DNA of 64,000 nt from Albugo candida (Eukaryota > Oomycota > Peronosporomycetes > Albuginales): positions 434,001-498,000 of the forward strand of contig JBDOQK010000018.1 of the NCBI GenBank assembly GCA_040437565.1. Direction: 5' to 3'. The translations under genes and the position numbers were made by a program. The notes below the pieces were generated by a model that was given only the letters and a program-made list of their open reading frames with translations, did not search any database and was not told where the DNA came from. Shown piece by piece: positions 9,801 through 21,172 of this stretch. The first letter of the stretch is position 1, and every line of letters begins with the position of its first letter.

Positions 9801-11916
9801 GTGTTGGTTCACAGGAGTCTTCAAACATCTTACCTGTCGATTGAATTGGTGTGGTGGTCGGTAAAGTGGCTATCGTTGTTGTAAACTCATGCAAGATCAA
9901 AACTTGTTCTATGCTACTCCCTTCAATTGGGTTTAGTCGAGCTGTTTTGGGGATTGGCGTCACCAAGCTGCTGATAAGTGAAGTCGTTGTGCTACTTTCC
10001 GAACCCTTTGTTTCAGATTGAGTTACGGAAATTTGAGCCGGCACCTTTGTATCTTCCCGAACAGAAATATCCATTTGATTTTCATCACACGCTACTGCGG
10101 GCTGTAGAGGGGGGTCTATACATAAATGATCTTCTACCATTGTAACACTGTGCCCTCTCTCTCCACAATCTGGACTGCACTGATTCACCTTGGGAGTATC
10201 CGACGGTATTTCTTCACCTTCCTTGTGGCATAATAGAGTTTCATCAGCAGATGATAGGAGTTGTAACTTCGGAGCTATCGAGAAGGTTTCCTCTTGTCTC
10301 ACTGGATTGATGATTTCTTCATCTGGGGGACTCAAAATTTCGCTAAGCTGTGTATTACCTGGTTCCTCTTGTTGTGAACAAGCTGTTCCAGGAGGGTAAA
10401 TTCCCTGCACTTTTGATGGTGCTGTAAAGCCTTCTTGTAGACTGCTCGGTAGCCCGTACGATAAAGTGACATTTTGCTCTACTGCCTGAGTTGGTTCTTT
10501 CAATTCTTCTCTGATAATTGGACGCGCATAGTCAGAAATTGACTTCTTCGAGTCTCTATGACCCCCCTCTCCTTCACTGAAAAGCACTTTTGATAGTCTG
10601 GACCGCATGGGTGCTCCCATTGTCTCCTGCTGAGTCGGTACTATCGAAATTGGATTGGAAGAGCTGTGTGAGGATTCTTGCGTTGCGTAATCCGGGAAAT
10701 TTCCAGTCGCTATTTTATTACAGAATTCCTTCAGTCGCGATTTTTCGAATTTAGTCTCTTCATTTATCGCATTCTTATTCTCAGTGTCCAGATCCATGGT
10801 ACTGATCGTCGATGATTCTCGATCACTTCTCTCTTTCTCACCTCTCGGTATAATAGACATAGCCTGAAGTGGCGAATCGGTAATGTTCCCAGCTCGTGCC
10901 AAATATGCCGCAAGTTTTAAATTGATGGTCTTCGATCCTACAGGTTGTGGCTTGATAGATACGTTGCTTGTATTCGGAGGTGTTTCTTTCACGCTCGTCC
11001 ACTTGTGGCCGACGACGGAAATGACTTTCGGTTCAGAATTTCCGGTAGAGCATACATCTTTTTTCGCCGCTGGACTCGCGCTAATCTGATTCGTTTTGAA
11101 GATAACGCTCATGGTCGGCCCAGATTGCAATCTCGAAGGTGTCAGCACTGGTGCTCCACTGATGTTGTCTTTTCTTCGTCGTCCATGCCGACTAATTGTT
11201 CCCACCAGTGTACAAGACTCGGCTATGGAATTGTCAGCTTCCCGAAAATCATGACGGGCCTTTCCACCACCAACTTTTGATTTTCTTAAGCTCAGCTCTG
11301 AGGGATTGATACTTTTTTTTTGAAGATGCATTAAACTTCCGTCCTGTTGATGTGCTTCTTTTCTTGGTGTGTTGATGGCGGTGGCGCACGGTTGGGTGGT
11401 CATTCTTTCAAATTTCGCTATTCTGGAATTGACAATTGATGGTAGTTTCCTGTCGTGTTTATATCGATCCAGCTTTGGCTGAAGACATGTCGTGTCGATC
11501 GTCTTATTAATTTGGACGTTCCTCTTCCCTCTTTGTTGTGTATCGGCGGGCACACAGACTCTACTCGCTTTCGGATAGATTGTCCTATGTGCTTTATCCG
11601 TGACTATAGTATCAAATCCCATGCCAGCAGCCAGATTGTCTTTACGACTCTCAGCCGTAGACCCACTCGCAATTTCCTCGGCTTGATTATCGGCTCGTCC
11701 AATAATCTGGCTGACGGCTACGGATGGTGGAGGATTCTTTGCAAGAAAAGCTGAAAGCTTCCCTGTAGCACCGACCCTCTCTGTGTTGGTAAATTGTCTC
11801 GATGCTGCGTTTATATTTGACGATGCGCTAGCTCTTTGTAAGAGCGTTGGATATTTGACGCTGATGTCAAACGTATGCGTACTGTTTCTGAACGGTGAGC
11901 TGTCACTACCGAACAA
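6898..11916 (-). CDS. 1672-aa Ser/Thr-rich protein with four C-terminal SH3-like (KOW-type) repeats
   Basis: One uninterrupted frame of 1672 codons. Residues 1 to about 1330 are low-complexity, very rich in Ser, Thr, Pro, Asp and Glu, with no recognisable fold and probably largely disordered with many candidate phosphorylation sites. The C-terminal 310 residues hold four diverged repeats of about 50 residues with the pattern G-x2-V-x-T-x-(Y/F)-G-x-G-x-(V/I) followed by Y-x-V-K-L: VSTKYGLGTVV near residue 1360, VTTPAGEGCVI near 1417, VVTPYGSGTIT near 1557 and VQTSNFGSGIV near 1603. Such beta-barrel repeats commonly bind proteins or nucleic acid; I cannot say which here. I see no signal peptide or membrane span. 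The family appears restricted to oomycetes or stramenopiles as far as I can judge, so I leave it unnamed. The first in-frame ATG was taken as start. Confidence 0.8.
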   Translation of the reverse strand: MFGSDSSPFRNSTHTFDISVKYPTLLQRASASSNINAASRQFTNTERVGATGKLSAFLAKNPPPSVAVSQIIGRADNQAEEIASGSTAESRKDNLAAGMGFDTIVTDKAHRTIYPKASRVCVPADTQQRGKRNVQINKTIDTTCLQPKLDRYKHDRKLPSIVNSRIAKFERMTTQPCATAINTPRKEAHQQDGSLMHLQKKSINPSELSLRKSKVGGGKARHDFREADNSIAESCTLVGTISRHGRRRKDNISGAPVLTPSRLQSGPTMSVIFKTNQISASPAAKKDVCSTGNSEPKVISVVGHKWTSVKETPPNTSNVSIKPQPVGSKTINLKLAAYLARAGNITDSPLQAMSIIPRGEKERSDRESSTISTMDLDTENKNAINEETKFEKSRLKEFCNKIATGNFPDYATQESSHSSSNPISIVPTQQETMGAPMRSRLSKVLFSEGEGGHRDSKKSISDYARPIIREELKEPTQAVEQNVTLSYGLPSSLQEGFTAPSKVQGIYPPGTACSQQEEPGNTQLSEILSPPDEEIINPVRQEETFSIAPKLQLLSSADETLLCHKEGEEIPSDTPKVNQCSPDCGERGHSVTMVEDHLCIDPPLQPAVACDENQMDISVREDTKVPAQISVTQSETKGSESSTTTSLISSLVTPIPKTARLNPIEGSSIEQVLILHEFTTTIATLPTTTPIQSTGKMFEDSCEPTHTSETETLDSSLLPSKSILFLQTPTSKSETENDDIAQSATCSKKSLPTSSLSYSSSSAIDSGTTNLIDTLDADDFIFEGQNAEVSSYFVNNSLAILPETENNNYGGSDDASFFGTKRLQNVDSEFDSTKCSLILKTPTDLGIADSIESDTLGIRSYRSEAHTVAPSDQATDSFHSCSSINVSKRSLQDVNSNSISSESEATSLPNTPNHTFTSSSSTGWKLLSAFSTICGTKDAQSDPNTPRVSSTSTHIALGQSSKSSDCSEAILESLPSSTKSMYSGPGTPGSTVFKGWDLKCDNQLQNSTQTEEDAKLEDCLESFHSCLSIETTSSAIAVLTSTKGDELPHKGLKKLGGSVIDSFQVCRELSDDEPNRAGAAKSTGNHFTVGDRTLSLHASSDSYCSSKLRTVELSRLVALTVLVESESTKASVDEDISRIEPIHSSTPPCMQDDHVTLSHGASTMSSHDTSCNRSSTDHDLNSKFGSVVHRSNLWSKWFPKKLNSVEAVSSDKSQKSDMFIGTPRHEVNGFACHSNRSIVNEYNSSDQDEEAYSESTLSQHHESSSIKTTDSLPSTPATPESSPATPRCDYNEKELKSSTKSASDNDRFLSSQAPTEVLKDHLHSGMQALKMIFQVNPTPKSDRSSDTTTSSSFSDHEEQMLTAGCKVSTKYGLGTVVACNLKGEIFVIVKLQAGSMPMMMYCRTPHTMHVIPALRHEWVTTPAGEGCVIEYMVKDRKYLIELAVDPSTGRNPTRNAQVFSETDIHRQARVKKIPSFLTSSGRSRTRKNSLTISSNSSRGSSVQPSPLDSNGEKELAIDSAQTPSTNLFANALRHAMTTSNEICSSTMQYVSKRSTVGQFVVTPYGSGTITDLDHAKGVAVVKINHTDETRVVDFHAIKYTLKALVGMNVQTSNFGSGIVVAIQPENGIYTVKLTNMRAQVNQVGVIYVHENDLRKTGRYSTGLQGSKLKFWV

Positions 11917-12620
11917 AAGATGCGACTGGATTTACCGACTGTGTTTTTTCATAAATTCTGTGCCACGTATTCATCCGCTCTGGGCTCGCCTTTTGCTCTC
12001 TGCTTGCGCGCTGGTTAGGATTGATCAGCAGGACGCGCACAAAATCGAATCCAATGTATAGGTCAAACAAACTCTGTGGGATATCAAATATAGTGTATTA
12101 TGTAAGTGATTAAGATATCACATTGTAAATGCTCACAAGCTGCAATCTGATTTGAATTCACGCAACATGAGCAAAAAAGCAGCTCTGTCATATAAGTCTT
12201 AGATTCGTGAAGCGAAATTCATTCAAGTGGAGGCTTCATGGCTCAAGGATCAAGGACAGCACTGCGACAAGAAAGTCTGGCTGTGTGTTATTTGGACAAG
12301 TTTTTTCCTCAATGTATAAGATGACCTCGCACTGAATATATAATGCAAGCTACTACATGCCATTCTTCAATGTCGCAGTGACAAGATCAGATCGTTGATC
12401 ATGTACCATCCCTCGTTTCTGCTCTTATCGCCGATTCTCAACGATCAATACAAGGGTGTCACACTGACGTAGTAATGCAGTAATGCAGTAATGAGACCAG
12501 TAAAATCATGATTGACGTACCGAGTTCGTTACTAAAGAAGCCGGTCGTACGCCTGTCGTACCTGACACTCTTTTCTTGTCCTTCTTACTGGGAACTTTGG
12601 GTGGCATTAGTTTGCAAATC
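11917..12620. other. Divergent intergenic region, no gene seen
   Basis: About 700 bp between the start of the SH3-repeat gene (-) and the receptor gene (+). It contains a short triplicated motif (AGTAATGC, about 12470-12495) and no credible frame. It presumably holds both promoters. Confidence 0.5.
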
Positions 12621-15600
12621 ATGATAGCGCTGCTTACACAAATCCTTGTTTGGATTCGTCTTTTCCATTTGACAGTATCAGATACTATTTCTCCTTATGA
12701 GATCGAAACTAACAACCTGACAATTTCCTTCGTGAATGGTACTGTTATGAGATTCTATTTCGAATTACACGCGAGATAGTAATCAATTTCTTAATAGAAG
12801 CAAATGCAATAACAAATGATAAATGGAGCGAGTCTAAACGTGCAACTCCACCCTTATATCCTTCTCAGCCTCCGACTTGGGAGAATGTGAATGACGACAA
12901 TATCGATACGCTGGGGTCGAATTATGTTGATGCTGCAAGAGTTCTTGATTTAACGACTCAGTCAAATACATATGCAGATTTGGAGACAACTACTTTACTT
13001 GGTCCTGAATCATTTGATGTTCCATCAGTTGCGAACAAGAAAGGAGTAGAATTATCGAAACAGATTGGTTCACAAAACATGATAGGTGACTGTAAAATCT
13101 ATGTGTCAGTGTACTATTCGTCCAATTGACCTTTTTGGTCCGCAAATGTACACAGTAGGCGCACGTATTTTCCAACAACATATCGGTGTGCCAGGCATCA
13201 TGAACTCGGAATCAGACCGACCACTACCATTTATCATGGTCAATGCCGCACAAGAAAACGATCGAATGCTACTGGCTGGCTCTACTTTTCAAAGAGGCAG
13301 TCGTCCTCTGCCATATGTACGCTGACCAGATGTTCTCATTTCCAAGGAAACCGAAAATGATGTTCTATTGCATAGTCCCCAATTTTTTATCAGGATAGTA
13401 TTTGTCGCTGTAGCCAAGCGCTTTGCCAAGCAAGAGAACGCGGACGTGGCATCCGTCACTCATGCGTACAGCCCTCAATCGATGGATCCTGCCCTTCAGG
13501 TTATCATCGATGTGGTCAGACTTTGTGCGTTCTGCCATGGTGAAGCTGTGACTTATTGTGTATGCTGTAGAAATCCATACAAATCTCTACCAAGTGACCG
13601 TCGAGCCCGCTGTTTCATATAGCGTCATTGACGTGTCTTTTTCTTTCCTGGTAACAGATATCTTGGAATCGGAGCGACACCTTCCAAGTACTTTTGTTGA
13701 AGGCTCCACAAGAACATGGTGGATGATTTTGTCGATCCCCTCGGATTGGCACTTTGTCACCTGGAACCACACTCTGGTAGAACTTCGGGTGAAGAACACG
13801 ACGACGGGTATTGACATCGTCAACTTTGTTCAGCTCAGTAGATGTCAACAAAGCATCATTGACGTGGAATGTCCTCCAATGATTGGAATGGGCCACTCAA
13901 ATTATGGATTGATGAAGTTACCAGACTGGTATTATGAGGCGAGTACTTCTCGTGAAATGCATGGAAATGTAGCAACATTGACTACACGTAAAAGTATCGT
14001 GAGCGGCTCGAGTCACACTACAGCTTCACTTCACATCTTTTTGGCATCCCAAGAACGAAGCCTGATACAGAATTTCGCAAAATCAAGTCCTATCATTCAC
14101 TCTGCTGTAAAGGAAGTCACTGTAAAAGACTCTGGATCAACACAAAATACGCAAAGGTTGCTTAAACAACCCCAGTCAGCTGGTTACAGATCACTTGCGT
14201 CCATGACAGTTCCATCGATAAAGGACGAGCATATACAATCATCACTCATATGGATAGAGCGAGATCGAAATCGACTTACTCTTTCGTTCACAACCTCAAT
14301 GGTTTTACAGAATGGAACAAGAGATTACAAAGTATGTCTCAATTTACATTCCCCAACCTGCAGAGCCATGGGCCCGCTGTCCGATGTATCTTTAATGCTT
14401 TCGAATACCGTTTCTGCTACGTACACACGCGATAGTAACCCCTTTTTGAACCTTTTTGCAGCCCCAAATGATCTGAACATGAGTGTGGTTTCGCTTGGAC
14501 CGGAGCACTTTTGTGTCGTCGGTTTGGTTCCCACCGGTTCATTGATGAATAAATCCTGGGAAATACGTGGTCGATTCAATTTCCAAATCCAGATCAATAA
14601 TGTGGTTGCAGAAAGCAAGTCAACCGAGATGGCATCGCGACGTGGCCGATTACCTTCACTAGGCCTCTTGGAGCTTCGAGATAGATTCGGCACAATTGCT
14701 ACAGATTGCCCACAAGTTCTGATTCATCAACAGATCGGTATGATAAACTCAAAGCAATACTTGTAATCGTTTCTGAGTCGCTGACAATGTGTTTGGACAG
14801 CAACAACTCGCGGCCTGAGTGTTTATAGTGTCATGTCTATCATAATACACTGTGTCGCAATGGCTGGTGCTATTCTGATCACACGGATGGTGAGTTTTCT
14901 GTGTGTGTCAATAAATGGAATCAACTGACAAAGTGTCGTAGAATGGAATTTCTTTCTCAAGCCAAACATTTTTCAACGATATGACAGCAACTTGTGCCAT
15001 CTTAATTTTCGCACTTGCCATCATCAAAAATGCCATTTGGTTCGTAGATATCAAATGCAATTTTTTGATCTCCAGTTGAATGTTGTGATAAACGCTAGGA
15101 TCTCAAGCTCTGTTGGATTGAATAGTTCGGCATCGCATGTCTACTTTTTGATTTCACAGATACGTGAGTGCGTGACATGGACTTTATTGACGGCGGTTTG
15201 CTGCCATTGGAGTGAGATTCTTCGGGTGGACAATCGCAATAAACTACCCACGTTGCTTATCTTCATTCTCGTAAACAGTATTTACTATGGTGTCAGTCTT
15301 TTTTTCATTATTAATTTAACGTCCATGTTTACATGCACGTACGATGATTACGTGGATAATCCTCTCTACGACAAACGAATATGTGGTAATGATCACTGTC
15401 CGGATCTGCAGCCTTACCAGTGGGAATTCGCTGTACGACAAGTTTGTCGTGATGTACCTCATTCGGGATGGTTCTTTCCTGTCATTGTAAGCCAACAGGT
15501 TCTCAATTCCATGGTCTCATTTGGATTATTAGTACTCGGCTTCCATGTCTGGCGTCGGGGCAACAGATTACTTCAACACTCGGGTAGTTATGTGAACAAT

Positions 15601-18600
15601 GAACATATATTGACCGCTATGAGAAGGTCTCTTGTCAAGTTTGTCGCTGTAATCGGTGCAGTTTGGGTTGCATCGAGTATTGGAGTCATCATTTATCTCT
15701 ACCTTTACATCAGTGATACTTTTATGCCGCCCGTACCATGGTACATATTCGTGATCTGGATCCCGGTCATCGTTCCTCCGTGTGCTCTGCTTTTATTGCA
15801 ATGGAATCCAAGACTGAAAAATCTGAGCTGGAAAGAATCAATGGAGGTAACAGGTAAACGCATGCGAACACAAGTCACTGCTGTTGACCCCGAGTCGGAA
15901 CTACATCTCGAAACAGGCTCTTGTTTCGACAACTACTTGGCACCTAATGAAACCAACGCTGGAAGAGACGACGAGTTTGAAGGTCCAGAACTTCCAGGTT
16001 ATTTTGCCATGTACACACCTGCTGCTGAAACGCACCTGGATAAGCTAGAAGGCACGATAGGAGTTGCCCTGCAACTATCGCTTCCAGTTTTAGACGATGC
16101 ATGTTCACTCTACTTTATCGAACTATATATGCTCGAAATGAGCAATGACATTATCGGTTTGAGCCCAGCAGCATACCTTCATGGAAATAGTGGACGAAGC
16201 CCAAATGTATGCTATGGCGACGATGATTTCAACTGCATGGAACCTCTACAGCAATCTTCATTCCAGTTGGAACGGTCAAGTATCAACGCATTGGTAAAGA
16301 CAAGCTTACAATGCGGTCCTTGGATCGGGAACACCACTGCGAATACTAGCACCAGCATTTCTACTGGAGCTCTAACATCGAGCGGGTACCGGCTCTCAAT
16401 GTTGTCCAAATCATCCCAATGGAAGCGAATTGGCGCTACCGAACCAGTTCAAGCAAGCACGGACGAGGGGAAAGTTCGTTTGATCAAATTTTCAACGATT
16501 TTGCAAATTGCTTCGGAGACAAGCAATCCTCTCGTCAGATTTGTGGTGTGCACAATTCCCCAACTTTTAAAAGATCAGGTGTCAACTATCAAGCAAAAAT
16601 TCGCTATTGCGACCGAGAATGGCGCAATATCTTCTTCAGTGTCCAGGCCGAAACTTCTATGTGAATTCTCATGCTTCTCGAATGAAATGCTTGGTAGCGC
16701 CGCACTCACAATCGTTGCTAGCAATACTATGCCCAGCGAAGTGTACGAATCAAATCGACACATATCCCCATCAGGCTTTGCTAAATCACCGCACAATCCC
16801 GAAGCCCTGCAAAGCCCCCAACTGCATGTGCAAGTCATGTCTGTTGCCGCGAAACCTCTGAATGAAAGCACCGACTTTTTGATATCCCGATGCTTTCAGT
16901 TCGGGGATGAGAATGAAATGGTGATTGAAGACATGATCGAGTGCGTCTTGACCAATGAAATTCCCATTCAAGTCCTGCAGATCCTACGTAAAGACCGAGC
17001 TGAAGATCTCATGTTAGCTCAAGCCGATCTGGAAGAATTCAAAGGAAAATGTCAAAGCGGGCTCATGGGTGGGCTGTATGATAGTGTGATTGATCAGATA
17101 CAAGACGAGAACGACCAATCTGCGATTCAAACTTGGCTACAAGACAGGGTGCAAAAACGTGCAGCTTATATCGAGCTGATGAAAAGATGTCACCAAGCAA
17201 GCTTCGATCGTGCTCGAGAAGGAAACTACTTCCGACCCAGTACGGAAAGAAAAAATGCTCTTTTACAATTCCTTCCCGTCAATATGGTACGTTGAGCATT
17301 GATGTAAGGTAGCTGTGCTGACCGACACTTCTTTGAACAGCATATCCAAGATATGTGGGTGGGTCCAACAGTAGATCTTCGTTCACAACAATCTCGTCGT
17401 GTATCTGAGTCTGTCAGCTGTTATTCAACGCTATCCGTTGGGGCTTTTGCCGCTCATTCTTTAGGATTTCGTCATGGAACTGGAATTCTCGGTCTAGAAG
17501 GAAAATATAACAAGTTGATAAATCGTCAGCCACGTCCTTTTGCAGATACCAATATAAGTAAAAGCAACAATACACCCCAAGGTGTTGACTGGAGGCGCCA
17601 TGAACACCAACAGGAAGATGATTTGCAATGGCACATCACAACCCGAATGGATATCTGCCTTACGCAAGCCCTAGCTGCTCTTGTAACTTCATTCTGTCGT
17701 CACTTTGAAATGGCATTACAGAATCGACGTTACCACCATCTTCTTATCATTCTTGAGCGCATTGGATTCTTGTTCCAGGTTGAAAGCTTATTATCTACTC
17801 ATGGCAAAGAGCTTGGAATGTTGGAAGATTTTGCAGCTGCAGTGGACATGTTGAAGCATGTAACTTTTGTCTTGGATTGTTCTGGTGACTCCTCCAAGTC
17901 AAATACGGCTTCCACGAAGATATTGTCGTCATCTTTGATCAACTTGCACATGAAGAACAGTGAGCTTCCTTGTATCGTGTCAGTTCGTGTCACTGGTGGT
18001 GCGCGAACTCGGGCTTATGTCGTAATTGTAAGTCTGCGCTGCACTTCAAGCGTTCTGGATGTCATTCCAACCGCACTGAGAGGACAGAAGGCGATTTCCG
18101 TGCTTCCAATACTTTTCACACAAGGAATTAATGAGATGCAAACATTAGCCAACAATTCGAGTGGAAAAAAAACTCTTTTACAGGACGCAATCAATCAGAA
18201 AAGCTGCATTGAGCTGGACACATTCATAAATGAGTACAAAAAAGTGGCTTCCATACAGGTATGTCTCATCAATATATATCCATATCGCCTCTAATGAGCC
18301 TTTTAGTCGGAGCCCTTTGCATCTAATATCTCCTTGATTGAGAATGTCGCGTCGGAGCTGAGAAATAGGATATTGCAAGCGAGTAAACGCGTTGTGAAAA
18401 CAAAAGATCCTGAAATTCTACAACTTGGATCGCGCTTATGCCGACTGCTTGGAGGTGGGCGTGCGACTTCATGCAAAAGTGCTAAAGATCGCACAGGAAT
18501 GTCTGTGACATTGGAACAAGGGAATCTTTTGGTAGCAAACCATGGTTTACCACAACACAGATTACCCACTGTAGTTTCCACCATGCGAAGTAGTGGTGTC

Positions 18601-18726
18601 CGACTCGAAAATGTTTATAAAAACACGCACAAATATCTGTATGCTTTCAACGCACTGCAGCGGTCCATGTTTCCCGAGAAATATCGTTGCCCGGAGGGAA
18701 CATACGGCCGTGGAAACGTTAGTTGA
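12621..18726 (+). CDS. Seven-transmembrane receptor fused to a type II inositol 3,4-bisphosphate 4-phosphatase (GPCR-INPP4 bigram)
   Basis: Ten exons (12621-12731, 12776-13091, 13156-13316, 13394-13514, 13571-14737, 14801-14889, 14942-15043, 15160-17286, 17341-18258, 18307-18726) join with GT-AG introns to an exact 1843-codon frame. In order: a hydrophobic N-terminus (signal peptide), an ectodomain of about 600 residues with N-glycosylation sites and a Cys-rich patch near residues 197-236, and seven hydrophobic helices at about residues 637-906 (from IIIHCVAMAGAILI to WIPVIVPPCALLLLQW). A cytosolic part follows with a C2-like region and an INPP4 phosphatase domain. The dual-specificity-type loop CKSAKDRTGMSVTLEQ has its catalytic Cys at about residue 1760, and the family-typical end PEGTYG is present. 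INPP4 enzymes remove the 4-phosphate of PI(3,4)P2. Oomycetes are known to fuse 7TM receptors to catalytic domains (GPCR-bigrams). Ectodomain exons 1-4 are the least certain part. Confidence 0.85.
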
Positions 18727-18844
18727 GATTACTATGTCGAAAATACAAGCGCGTCTTCATTTCTATCGTGCAGCTTGAAACAAAATGCGCCTTCTCATCA
18801 AACGTCGCTGTTTGCGGCTTTTAATCTTTAAACTCACTCGAAGT

Positions 18845-20171
18845 ATGTCGGATGCCGAGAGCGTGCAACAAGAATTACAAGCGTACCTCCAGGCCAAAGG
18901 AATCAACTCTCTGTTTATCAGCATGGTTGAATCACTCTTGTTGGCCAAGCCTGATAATCCAATCGCACATATTATTGAGTACCTGCAAACTCACTTTCCC
19001 GAGAAAGCACAATTCTTACAGAGAAAACCATCGTATGTGGGTCAAAACAGCGACGTGGATGACGCGAAAGAGCTCCGACACGGCAATCCGGGTGAGTCTC
19101 CTGAATGTGATACGAATTCTATGGGCCTGATGATGTACGTATTTCTTAGTTGAAGCGTCTGACGAAGAATCAGAAAGCGAAGAAGAAGATGATGACAATT
19201 TTGGTGAAATCTACAAACCGATCGCTACAAAGCAGTTGACGACCAAAGGTCGACGCATTTCGGTGTCAGCAGAAGCTCTTAATCCTCATGATGCGAAAAA
19301 ATTTGAGCGAATTGTGCACAATAAAACCATCGAGGAAAGAGTTCGAATTAGTAAAATTGTGGCAGAAAACTTACTCTTCAAGTCGATGGATGAGAAGCAG
19401 CATGAAATTGTCATGGATGCGATATTTCCGAAAGAATTCGAGCCTGAAGATATCATTATAAGGCAAGGCGCTGATGGCGATAATTTTTATATTTTAGAAA
19501 GCGGTGTTTGCGAGGTTTACAAGGATGGCGTCTTAGTGCAAACTGTACGTACGCTCTTGATGCCAAAGTTCTTGAACGACAGTATCAAGTTTTCTGTATC
19601 ATAGTGCACAGAAGCCATGTCCTTCGGTGAGCTGGCCTTGATGTATAATGCACCGCGTGCGGCAACCGTGAAAGCGACAGAAAAGTCAAAAGCCTGGGCT
19701 CTTGATCGACAGACATTCAAATACATAATTATGGAAACCACAGTAAAACGGCGTGAAGCACATATTGGCTTTATTGAAAAAGTTCCTCTCTTGGAATCAC
19801 TAAGTGAATATGAACGACTCACTGTCGCAGATGCACTCAAATCCGAAACCTTTCACGACGGGGAAGTTATTATCCGTCAGTGGGACGACGGGAATCACTT
19901 TTACATCATCGAGGAAGGTACAGCTGTTTGTACAAAGCAGATTTCGCCAACAGAAGCTCCATCGGAGATAGGATTGCTAACATCTGGAGCGTACTTTGGT
20001 GAGATTGCATTATTGACTATGCGGCCTCGCCAAGCCACAGTCACTGCAAAGGGTACAGTCAAGTGTCTGTCGCTCGATAGGAAGACATTCAAAAGAGTCA
20101 TGGGACCATTAGAAGATATCCTGAAGCGCAATCTCGACGGGTACAACACTGTGATTGCCAATAACATCTGA
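18845..20171 (+). CDS. cAMP-dependent protein kinase regulatory subunit
   Basis: Three exons (18845-19091, 19150-19544, 19605-20171) give 402 aa. The N-terminus has an RIIa-type dimerisation/docking helix pair (around LQAKGINSLFISMVESLL). An acidic stretch (SDEESESEEEDDD) precedes the inhibitor site GRRISVSAE, where RRIS at residues 117-120 is a substrate-type (RII-like) sequence that the catalytic subunit could phosphorylate. Two cyclic-nucleotide-binding domains follow, each with a phosphate-binding cassette: FGELALMYNAPRAATV and FGEIALLTMRPRQATV, both keeping the key Glu and Arg. The protein holds PKA catalytic subunits inactive until cAMP binds. The gene starts 118 bp after the receptor-phosphatase gene on the same strand. 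An upstream in-frame ATG at 18785 would add 20 basic residues; I prefer 18845 because the docking domain starts there. Confidence 0.92.
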
Positions 20172-20226
20172 GTCGAAAATGCACAGCAAATGCGAATGCA
20201 AAAGTCTCAGCTGCAATAAGTCTTTT

Positions 20227-21172
20227 CTATTGCTTTCTTTCTAATATCTCGACAACAAAGCTATGATTTGTATATACACAAACATCCGCTGCTATAGACA
20301 TTGCTTTACGTCCAACAGCTTCTGCATCCATTCCAGGCTGATCAATCAATGCTCGAGCAGCGGCTAAACGCGTGACGATGAGGATATAATCTTATGACTG
20401 GTTGATAGTGAAAAGTAGTTACTCACCCAAAGCATACTGCCCACCCGATCCGGTGCCAATGATTCCATCATGCGGCTCAATAACGTCCCCGTTTCCTGTC
20501 AATGTGTATGATTGATCAAGGTCGGATACAATCAAAATTGCCTATCGAATCCCTCCAGTTTACCGAACGCTACATCACATCAGCCAATCTTACATACTTC
20601 TAGATGCCGTAAATATTTGTCCATACGCCAATTCTTTGCAAGTTCGACACAGGCTCGAGTGAGTTGTCCTTGCAACGTAACGACTCAGCTTGTAATGTAG
20701 TCTCGGTATAACAGTACCTGGATACTCTTCTAATTTGCTTTCCAGACGTTCCATAAGTGTAAAAGCATCCGCGGTTGAGCCAGCAAATCCTGCGACAATT
20801 GTGTCATTGATTCGACGAACTTTTTTAGCGTTGGGTTTTACGACCGTATGGCCTAACGAGACTTGTCCATCGCCAATCAAACACTTGACAGCGACTTAAG
20901 TCCTTTATCATGAGTTCCCATTGTCATAGTAATGTACATTACCACTTTTCCGTCTTTCTTTACACACAAGATTGTAGTGCCATGCATCTTCACGTCAAGC
21001 AGAGTCAGAAAGTAAGTACAAATGACAAGAAGAAGCTTACAGCCGGTTGTGAGGAGAAATTGCACGACCCGTGTGAAAACTCCACAAATCTAGCTACTTT
21101 TACACAAGGTGGCATAACATGACGCAGCATCGATATAGATCTGCCGCGGACAAAAGAGCATGAGGACAGCAT
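20227..21172 (-). CDS. hslV: HslV (ClpQ) ATP-dependent protease peptidase subunit, mitochondrial
   Basis: Six exons (21172..21041, 20987..20943, 20883..20718, 20668..20598, 20541..20427, 20363..20227) add up to 666 nt, an exact 221-codon frame. After a basic, Ser/Arg-rich presequence without acidic residues (typical mitochondrial targeting) comes [15 protein letters not shown]; the Thr after HG is the expected N-terminal nucleophile of the mature enzyme. The core is strongly HslV-like: [54 protein letters not shown], and the C-terminal [11 protein letters not shown]. HslV forms the two-hexamer proteolytic chamber served by the HslU unfoldase. The eukaryotic gene is of bacterial, probably endosymbiotic, origin and persists in several protist lineages. 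It is divergent from striatin with 116 bp between starts. An ATG at 21193 could add seven residues. Confidence 0.93.

Noticed and set aside
8912-9884. Open frames antisense to the 1672-aa gene
   Set aside because: They are by-products of the skewed Ser/Thr/Glu codon composition of the real gene on the other strand.
12470-12495. Triplicated AGTAATGC motif as a regulatory array
   Set aside because: Only three short copies and no counterpart elsewhere; slippage is a sufficient explanation.
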